A stretch of DNA of 5,542 nucleotides from Actinomycetota bacterium (GTDB lineage: Bacteria > Actinomycetota > Actinomycetes > Propionibacteriales > Nocardioidaceae). Shown here piece by piece: positions 1 to 4,768 of the stretch. The position numbers and the translations under genes were made by a program. The stretch is from positions 1 to 5,542 of the forward strand of contig WLIH01000216.1 of assembly GCA_009702305.1 (NCBI GenBank). The letters are read 5' to 3'. Position 1 is the first letter of the stretch; the number at the start of each line of letters is the position of its first letter. The notes under the pieces are model-generated. The model ran no database searches and was not told where the DNA came from. It saw only the letters and a program-made list of their open reading frames with translations.

Positions 1-262
1 GCTCGGCGACCTCGAGCTCGGCGCCGAGCCGGGCGAGGGTGAGGTGGGAGCCGATCATCTCGGCCCGCACCTCGGCGTAGCCACTGACGGCGACGTACTC
101 GAACTCGCCGGTGTCTCGGCGCACGGCGAGCGCGGCGATCTGGAAGCCGAGCGCGCACGCGCCGTCGGTCACGAGCTCGAGCAGGCCGAACGACGGTCCC
201 GCGGAGTCGAGCTCGCTCTCGACCCGGTCGAGGGTGGGGAAGGTGTCGTCGACGATGGTCAC
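1..262 (-). CDS. GAF-like domain signalling protein, N-terminal part (runs off the left edge)
   Basis: An open frame on the minus strand starts with GTG at 262-260 and continues without a stop to the window edge, giving 87 visible codons. A purine-rich ribosome binding site (AAGGGGGA on the minus strand, about 268-275) lies a few bases before the GTG and supports this start. The visible protein has an acidic N-terminus (VTIVDDTFPTLDRVESEL), then a stretch typical of a GAF domain: a short helix, LGFQIAALAVRRDTGEF and EYVAVSGYAEVRAEMIG, followed by an acidic helix. In actinobacteria such GAF segments commonly precede a GGDEF/EAL or histidine kinase output domain, but none is in the window, so ligand and output are unknown. 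The gene is divergent from purF. I am confident that it is coding and moderately sure of the GAF call. Confidence 0.65.
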   Translation of the reverse strand, partial: MTIVDDTFPTLDRVESELDSAGPSFGLLELVTDGACALGFQIAALAVRRDTGEFEYVAVSGYAEVRAEMIGSHLTLARLGAELEVAE

Positions 263-267
263 CGACC

Positions 268-275
268 GTCCCCCT
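268..275 (-). promoter_or_regulatory. Ribosome binding site of the GAF-like gene
   Basis: Read on the minus strand, a run of A and G (AAGGGGGA) lies 5 bases before the GTG at 262. It is a good Shine-Dalgarno match and fixes the start of the left-edge gene, in contrast to purF on the other strand, which has none. Confidence 0.55.
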
Positions 276-315
276 TCCGCAGCGCCGCCCAGCGATCTCT
301 CGGGATCTCCCGGCG

Positions 316-344
316 ATCGTAAGCGGGTGCCTGGTGCTCCGTGA
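316..344 (-). promoter_or_regulatory. Candidate promoter for the GAF-like gene
   Basis: On the minus strand a TACGAT hexamer (321-316) matches the actinobacterial housekeeping -10 pattern TANNNT. Seventeen bases upstream is TCACGG (344-339), a weak -35. Transcription would begin near 309-310, leaving a leader of about 48 bases that contains the ribosome binding site. The weak -35 and the short motif length keep confidence modest. Confidence 0.35.
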
Positions 345-350
345 CGGATA

Positions 351-388
351 TTCGGAGGTCGGACCCGGTCGCCCGTACGATGGTCCCG
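351..388 (+). promoter_or_regulatory. Candidate leaderless promoter of purF
   Basis: A TACGAT hexamer at 376-381 fits the TANNNT -10 pattern and ends 6 bases before the GTG at 388, so the expected transcription start coincides with the first base of the start codon. A poor -35 candidate, TTCGGA (351-356), lies 19 bases upstream. No Shine-Dalgarno sequence precedes the GTG. A -10 this close to the start codon and a missing ribosome binding site are the usual signs of a leaderless mRNA, a common arrangement in actinobacteria. Promoter position is inferred from sequence only. Confidence 0.5.
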
Positions 389-1941
389 TGCCCTCACCGA
401 TCAGCAGTGGCAGCACCCGCAAGGGCGGAGACGGTCGTCTGACCGACGCCCTCGACCCTCAGGATCGCGGTCCCCAGGACGCCTGCGGCGTCTTCGGCGT
501 CTGGGCGCCGGGCGAGGACGTCGCCAAGCTGACGTACTTCGGCCTCTACGCGCTCCAGCACCGCGGCCAGGAGTCGGCCGGCATCGCCGTGAGCAACGGC
601 CGCCAGATCCTGGTCTACAAGGACATGGGCCTGGTCTCGCAGGTCTTCGACGAGACCACGCTGGCCTCGCTCAACGGCCACCTGGCGATCGGTCACTCGC
701 GCTACTCGACCACCGGCGCGAGCACCTGGCAGAACGCCCAGCCGACCTTCCGGCCCACGGCCGACGGCTCGATCGCGCTCGGGCACAACGGCAACCTCAT
801 CAACACCCACGAGCTGGCCGCGATGGTCGCCGAGCTGCCCGGCCCCGACGACGAGCTCGACCTGCACACCCGCCCGCAGGAGACGGCGACCAACGACACC
901 AGCCTGGTCACCGCGCTGCTCGCCCACCACCCGGACACCTCGCTGGAGCAGCGGGCGCTCGACGTGCTGCCGCTGCTCAAGGGCGCCTACTGCTTCGTCT
1001 GGATGAACGAGAACACCCTGTACGCCGCCCGCGACCCGCAGGGCATCCGTCCGCTGGTCCTCGGCCGGCTCGACCGCGGCTGGGTGGTGGCCTCCGAGGA
1101 CGCCGCGCTCGCGACGATCGGCGCGAGCGTCGTGCGGGAGGTGGAGCCGGGCGAGATGATCGTCATCGACGAGAACGGCCTGCGCTCGCACATGTTCGCG
1201 AAGCCCGAGCCCAAGGGCTGCGTCTTCGAGTTCGTCTACCTCGCCCGGCCCGACGCCTCGATCAGCGGCCAGAGCGTGCACCAGGCCCGCGTCGAGATGG
1301 GGCGCCAGCTGGCCCGCGAGTTCCCGGTCGAGGCCGACCTCGTCATCCCGGTGCCGGAGTCCGGCACGCCGGCGGCGGCCGGCTACGCCGCCGAGAGTGG
1401 CATCCCGTTCGGCCAGGGCTTCGTCAAGAACGCCTACGTCGGGCGCACTTTCATCCAGCCCAGCCAGACGCTGCGCCAGCTCGGCATCCGGCTCAAGCTC
1501 AACGCCCTCGACCACATGATCCGCGGCAAGCGGATCGTGGTCGTCGACGACTCGATCGTGCGCGGCAACACCCAGCGTGCCCAGGTCCGGATGCTGCGCG
1601 AGGCCGGGGCGCTCGAGGTGCACGTGCGGATCTCGAGCCCGCCGGTGAAGTGGCCGTGCTTCTACGGCATCGACTTCGCCACCCGCGCCGAGCTGATCGC
1701 CAACGGGCTCTCCCCCGAGGAGATCGCGGCGAGCGTCGGCGCCGACACGTTGGGCTACATCTCGCTCGACGGGATGATCGACGCGACCGGCCAGACCTCG
1801 GACCGGCTGTGCAAGGCCTGCTTCACCGGGGAGTACCCCATCGACCTGCCCGACGAGTCGTTGCTCGGCAAGCACCTGCTCGAGGCCACGCTCAAGTCCC
1901 CGACGGTCGGCAAGGCGCTGCCCGTCCTGAACAACCCCTGA
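388..1941 (+). CDS. purF: Amidophosphoribosyltransferase (glutamine PRPP amidotransferase)
   Basis: Catalyses the first committed step of de novo purine synthesis in the cytoplasm: PRPP plus glutamine gives 5-phosphoribosylamine, glutamate and pyrophosphate. The 517-residue protein has an N-terminal Ntn glutaminase domain (CGVFG from Cys33, LQHRGQESAG, GHSRYSTTG, LGHNGNL) and a C-terminal phosphoribosyltransferase domain with the PRPP loop VVVDDSIVRGNT (about 384-395). It is the Bacillus type. All four expected iron-sulfur ligands are visible, at Cys278 (KGCVFEF), Cys424 (WPCFYGID) and Cys475/Cys478 (LCKAC). The catalytic Cys follows 32 residues, so a propeptide must be removed to free it. 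I chose GTG 388 over an in-frame upstream start at 334 because the extra 18 residues do not look like the family and would read through the -10 hexamer. purM follows after 11 bases. Confidence 0.97.
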   Translation: MPSPISSGSTRKGGDGRLTDALDPQDRGPQDACGVFGVWAPGEDVAKLTYFGLYALQHRGQESAGIAVSNGRQILVYKDMGLVSQVFDETTLASLNGHLAIGHSRYSTTGASTWQNAQPTFRPTADGSIALGHNGNLINTHELAAMVAELPGPDDELDLHTRPQETATNDTSLVTALLAHHPDTSLEQRALDVLPLLKGAYCFVWMNENTLYAARDPQGIRPLVLGRLDRGWVVASEDAALATIGASVVREVEPGEMIVIDENGLRSHMFAKPEPKGCVFEFVYLARPDASISGQSVHQARVEMGRQLAREFPVEADLVIPVPESGTPAAAGYAAESGIPFGQGFVKNAYVGRTFIQPSQTLRQLGIRLKLNALDHMIRGKRIVVVDDSIVRGNTQRAQVRMLREAGALEVHVRISSPPVKWPCFYGIDFATRAELIANGLSPEEIAASVGADTLGYISLDGMIDATGQTSDRLCKACFTGEYPIDLPDESLLGKHLLEATLKSPTVGKALPVLNNP

Positions 1942-1943
1942 TC

Positions 1944-1947
1944 GGAG
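1944..1947 (+). promoter_or_regulatory. Ribosome binding site of purM
   Basis: GGAG lies 5 bases before the GTG at 1953 and within 3 bases after the purF stop. It fixes the purM start although the reading frame is open far upstream through purF. The close spacing implies cotranscription with purF. Confidence 0.6.
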
Positions 1948-1952
1948 CGGTC

Positions 1953-3056
1953 GTGACCGAGCCCAGCCCCGTTGCCAGCCCCGCTGGCAGCCCTGCCGGC
2001 AACGCGTACGCCGAGGCCGGCGTCGACATCGAGGCGGCCGACAAGGCCATCGAGCTGATGAAGGGCTGGGTCGAGAAGGCGCGTCGCCCCGAGATGATCG
2101 GTGGACTCGGCGGGTTCGCCGGGCTCTTCGACGCCACGGCGCTCACGAAGTACAAGCGCCCGCTGCTCGCGACCTCCACCGACGGGGTCGGCACCAAGGT
2201 CGCGATCGCGCAGGCCATGGACGTGCACGACACGATCGGCTTCGACCTGGTCGGCATGGTCGTCGACGACCTGGTCGTCTGCGGGGCTGAGCCGCTGTTC
2301 ATGACCGACTACATCGCGACCGGCAAGGTCTACCCCGAGAAGATCGCCGCGATCGTCAAGGGCATCGCCGAGGCCTGCGTCGAGGCCGGCTGCGCGCTGG
2401 TCGGCGGAGAGACGGCCGAGCACCCGGGACTGCTGCGTCCCGACGAGTACGACGTCGCCGGCGCCACGACCGGGGTCGTCGAGGCCGACCGGCTGCTCGG
2501 CCCGGGCCGGGTCCGTCCCGACGACGTGGTGCTCGCCATGGAGGCCAGCGGTCTGCACTCCAACGGCTACTCCCTGGTGCGCCACGTGCTGCTCGCGAGC
2601 GGCGCCGGCTGGTCGCTGGACCGCGACGTGCCCGAGCTCGGCCGCACCCTGGGCGAGGAGCTGCTGACTCCGACCCGGATCTACGCCAAGGCCTGCCTCG
2701 CCCTCGCCGAGGCGACCGGCGTGCACGCCATGTCGCACGTCACCGGCGGTGGCCTGGCCGCCAACCTGGAGCGGGTGCTGCCCGTGGAGGTCGAGGTCAC
2801 CCTCGACCGCGCCACGTGGACCCCGCAGCCGATCTTCGACCTGGTGCGCCGGGTGGGCAAGGTCTCGCAGCCCGACCTCGAGGCGACGCTCAACTGCGGC
2901 GTCGGCATGGTCGCCCTGCTGCCCGCGAGCGACGTCGACACCGCGGTCTCGCTGCTGGCGATGTACGGCATCCGGGCCTGGGTGGCGGGCGTCGTGTCGC
3001 CTGCTGCGAGCGACGGCGGACGCGTCCGGCTGACGGGCCAGCACCCGGGCTGGTGA
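1953..3056 (+). CDS. purM: Phosphoribosylformylglycinamidine cyclo-ligase (AIR synthetase)
   Basis: Converts FGAM to AIR with ATP, the fifth step of de novo purine synthesis, in the cytoplasm; family members act as homodimers. The 367-residue protein shows the expected AIR synthetase landmarks in order: AGVDIEAADKAIELMK (about 22-37), GGLGGFAGLFD, STDGVGTK (75-82), GAEPLFMTDYIATGK, the VGGETAEHPG segment (from 150), GLHSNGYSLVR (from 200) and HVTGGGLAANLERVLP (from 262). Its length is a little above the 345 residues of the E. coli enzyme. Most of the excess is a low-complexity Ser/Pro/Ala/Gly N-terminus (PVASPAGSPAGN). The GTG start is backed by GGAG 5 bases upstream. It lies 11 bases after purF and is almost certainly in the same operon. 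The frame appears open back to 1650 only because of overlap with purF in another frame. Confidence 0.97.
   Translation: MTEPSPVASPAGSPAGNAYAEAGVDIEAADKAIELMKGWVEKARRPEMIGGLGGFAGLFDATALTKYKRPLLATSTDGVGTKVAIAQAMDVHDTIGFDLVGMVVDDLVVCGAEPLFMTDYIATGKVYPEKIAAIVKGIAEACVEAGCALVGGETAEHPGLLRPDEYDVAGATTGVVEADRLLGPGRVRPDDVVLAMEASGLHSNGYSLVRHVLLASGAGWSLDRDVPELGRTLGEELLTPTRIYAKACLALAEATGVHAMSHVTGGGLAANLERVLPVEVEVTLDRATWTPQPIFDLVRRVGKVSQPDLEATLNCGVGMVALLPASDVDTAVSLLAMYGIRAWVAGVVSPAASDGGRVRLTGQHPGW
1971..2003 (+). repeat. Overlapping inverted repeats at the start of purM
   Basis: Eighteen bases into purM, three complementary arms overlap. GTTGCCAGC (1971-1979) pairs with GCTGGCAGC (1983-1991) across a CCC loop, with one G-U pair. 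The second arm can instead pair with CTGCCGGC (1993-2000). GTTGCC (1971-1976) is also an exact complement of GGCAAC (1998-2003). These folds exclude one another. They coincide with the Ser/Pro/Ala/Gly-rich N-terminal extension, so low-complexity coding may be the whole cause. Confidence 0.5.
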
Positions 3057-3060
3057 GATC

Positions 3061-3083
3061 CCGACTGCATTTCTGGCAGTCGG
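3061..3083 (+). terminator. Hairpin after purM, possible terminator
   Basis: A perfect 8-bp inverted repeat, CCGACTGC and GCAGTCGG, flanks a 7-base loop and begins 5 bases after the purM stop. No T-run follows, which is common for actinobacterial hairpin terminators but also leaves mRNA stabilisation as an alternative. It sits just before the candidate promoter of the next gene, which fits an end to the purF-purM transcript. Confidence 0.5.
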
Positions 3084-3088
3084 TGTGC

Positions 3089-3115
3089 GGGAACACCCAT
3101 GCAACAGGTAGCGTT
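3089..3115 (+). promoter_or_regulatory. Candidate ECF (SigR/SigH-type) promoter for the DUF3073 gene
   Basis: GGGAAC (3089-3094) is followed after exactly 18 bases by GTT (3113-3115); written another way, GGGAACA, 16 bases, CGTT. This agrees with the known -35 and -10 pattern of actinobacterial stress ECF sigma factors such as Streptomyces SigR and mycobacterial SigH/SigE. Transcription would start near 3121, giving a leader of about 66 bases. The overlapping TAGCGT (3109-3114) also fits the housekeeping TANNNT -10 but lacks a good -35 at standard spacing. Which sigma factor uses it cannot be read from sequence. Confidence 0.5.
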
Positions 3116-3171
3116 GGGCCCACGAGAATTCTTAGGTGAGCCCGGGAGCCACGTGCCCCGGCCGAACGTGC

Positions 3172-3178
3172 GAGGGGG
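3172..3178 (+). promoter_or_regulatory. Ribosome binding site of the DUF3073 gene
   Basis: GAGGGGG lies 8 bases before the ATG at 3187. It decides this start over an in-frame GTG at 3136, and the resulting 60-residue product matches the family. GCCCC at 3155-3159 and AGCCC at 3139-3143 are both complementary to part of it. Confidence 0.65.
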
Positions 3179-3186
3179 CTGACCCT

Positions 3187-3369
3187 ATGGGGCGCGGCCG
3201 AGCTAAGGCCAAGCAGACGAAGGTCGCCCGCGACCTGAAGTACCGGACTCACGAGACGGACTTCGGGGCGTTGGCCAACGAGCTGCATGGCGATGACCGC
3301 AACACGACCGACCAGGTGGATCCTGAGGTCCTCGAGAAGTGGTCGGACTACGACCCGCAGCGTGACTGA
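3187..3369 (+). CDS. Small charged DUF3073 family protein, function unknown
   Basis: A 60-residue cytoplasmic protein beginning MGRGRAKAKQTKVARDLKYR, followed by an acidic half (DFGALANELHGDDRN) and ending in DPEVLEKWSDYDPQRD. The Lys/Arg-rich first 20 residues and the strongly acidic remainder, together with its place right after purM, fit the actinobacterial DUF3073 family. No catalytic motif, signal peptide or membrane segment is visible. The basic N-terminus could contact nucleic acid, but that is a guess. The start at ATG 3187 is set by GAGGGGG 8 bases upstream. It has its own candidate ECF-type promoter and is separated from purM by a hairpin, so it may be expressed independently of purine synthesis. 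It converges with the next gene, with 28 bases between the two stops and no obvious shared terminator. Confidence 0.9.
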   Translation: MGRGRAKAKQTKVARDLKYRTHETDFGALANELHGDDRNTTDQVDPEVLEKWSDYDPQRD

Positions 3370-3397
3370 TCGCGCGACTCGCCTGAGCTGACGTCGG

Positions 3398-4768
3398 TCA
3401 CCGGGCTGCGCGGGCGAGCACGACCTGTCCGTGCGACCCGTATCCGACGACCCGGCCGCCGTGCCGGGAGCCGTCGAACGCGACGTGCAGCCACCCGTCC
3501 GGACCCAGGTCGACCAGCGTGGGCCACGGGATGTTGCTCGGGTACGGCGCAGGCAGGGTCGTGACCTCGTCGAGGTCGAGGCTGAGCACGGGGTAGCGCT
3601 CGCGGTGGCGGCGACGGTTGTCGCGGCCGTCGCTGGCGAGCACCCACGCCCGACCGTCCTCGATGAGCACGGTCGTGCCCTCGCTGGAGCGGCGGTCGCC
3701 CAGCGCGGCGTGCACCGTGAGCGCCTCGAGCGAGGCCCCAGTCGCGACCTCGGGGTGGAAGTCGAAGAACTTGCGGGCGCTGACGTAGCCGACGATCCAG
3801 CCCTCGGCCGTGCGCACCAGGTGCGGGTCCCAGACGCCGACCGACTGCGTCGCGGGGAGCGCCAGCGGCCGAGTGTCGAGGAGGTGGCGTCCGGTGAGCA
3901 GGTCGGTCGAGGACTCCGCGAGGGTCACGTCGACGCGCGCCCGCGCCCGGCGTCGGTCGAAGTCGCCCCAGGTGCTGGTGGCGACCAGCCACCGGTCGTC
4001 GTCGCGCACCAGGTGCGTCGCGTGGTCGCCGTAGGCGCCCGGCCGGTCGGGACGGCGGAAGAACAGGTCGGCGGCGTGGCCGAGCTCGAGGGTGCGCGGG
4101 TCGAGGCGCCACACCGATGTGTGGGCGGTGTCGAAGAAGCCCGGCCCGGCGCTGGTCGCGCTCAGCAGCACCGGACCGGTCGGGCCGTCGGGGCGGTACG
4201 CCGAGCCGTCGGCCCGGGTGACGGCGCGGATGTCGCGCAGACCGAGCTGGCCGAAGCCACCGGCGCGGAGCCGGGTCACCGCGCCGGTGTGGCCGCTGTG
4301 CAGGCCGGCGAGCCAGGTCTCGTCGCGGGTGTCGGCGCCGAGCCGGCTGAGGTCGGCCTTGGCGCGGGCGGTCCAGCCGGTGCGGCCGCGGGTCAGCACG
4401 CACGCGTGCGTGCCGGTGAGGCTGAGGGCGATCGCCTGGACCGGGTCGTCGGCCGCGATCGCGGCGCTGCGTCGGCTGCGGAACGTCTGCGGACCGGAGC
4501 CGACGTCGACCACCAGCCACGCCGCTCCGGACGCGTCGTCGAGCTCGCCGCGCAGTCGCACGCCACCGGAGCCGAGCAGCACCGACACCGGCCCGCCAGG
4601 GGTCGGCTCGGCCTCGACGGCGGCGTACGGCGCGGGGTGCGGGGTCGGTCGCCAGGAGGCCGGACCGGGAGCGTCCAGGTCGAGCAGCACCGACGTCGGG
4701 CTGACGACGTCGACGGGTCGGCGCCGGGCCACGACCTCGTAGGGCGCCCGGGCGAAGCGCGGGATCAT
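3398..4768 (-). CDS. Uncharacterised protein with beta-propeller-like, distantly GH43-like repeats
   Basis: I do not recognise this 456-residue protein as a named family. It has no signal peptide or membrane segment (N-terminus MIPRFARAPYEVVARRRPVD), so it is probably cytoplasmic. From about residue 150 onward it shows repeated short strand motifs typical of propeller blades: DHATHLVRDDDRWLVATS (248-265), VWDPHLVRTAEGWIVGYVS (312-330) and WPTLVDLGPDGWLHVAFD (415-432). The WDPH followed by a Gly-Trp strand recalls five-bladed GH43/GH32-type glycosidase folds, but no complete catalytic acid set can be assigned, so enzymatic activity is unproven. The first 140 residues are less repetitive and may be a separate domain or early blades. 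Its ATG overlaps the stop of the upstream receiver-HPt gene (ATGA, 4765-4768). A GAGG lies 13 bases upstream, too far for a normal ribosome binding site, so translation is probably coupled. No terminator is evident after its stop. Confidence 0.8.
   Translation of the reverse strand: MIPRFARAPYEVVARRRPVDVVSPTSVLLDLDAPGPASWRPTPHPAPYAAVEAEPTPGGPVSVLLGSGGVRLRGELDDASGAAWLVVDVGSGPQTFRSRRSAAIAADDPVQAIALSLTGTHACVLTRGRTGWTARAKADLSRLGADTRDETWLAGLHSGHTGAVTRLRAGGFGQLGLRDIRAVTRADGSAYRPDGPTGPVLLSATSAGPGFFDTAHTSVWRLDPRTLELGHAADLFFRRPDRPGAYGDHATHLVRDDDRWLVATSTWGDFDRRRARARVDVTLAESSTDLLTGRHLLDTRPLALPATQSVGVWDPHLVRTAEGWIVGYVSARKFFDFHPEVATGASLEALTVHAALGDRRSSEGTTVLIEDGRAWVLASDGRDNRRRHRERYPVLSLDLDEVTTLPAPYPSNIPWPTLVDLGPDGWLHVAFDGSRHGGRVVGYGSHGQVVLARAAR

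Noticed and set aside
334..387. N-terminal extension of purF from an upstream start at 334
   Set aside because: It would read through the -10 hexamer and adds residues unlike the family; GTG 388 fits the promoter spacing.
394..1875. 493-codon open frame antisense to purF
   Set aside because: Long antisense frames are expected in high-GC coding DNA. The translation is Arg/Gly/Val/Asp-rich with no recognisable domain, and purF on the other strand is unmistakable.
1755..3104. 449-codon open frame antisense to purF and purM
   Set aside because: It spans two well-supported genes on the other strand and has biased, domain-free composition.
3125..3132. AGAATTCT palindrome before DUF3073 as an operator
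   Set aside because: An 8-base palindrome without a second half-site or repeat is too short to support a regulator site.
3370..3397. Bidirectional terminator between the convergent stops
   Set aside because: Only 28 bases, and no stem longer than 3-4 bp could be found.
3348..4520. 390-codon minus-strand frame overlapping the 456-residue gene
   Set aside because: Extremely Arg/Pro-rich composition, typical of a shifted frame of the real gene.
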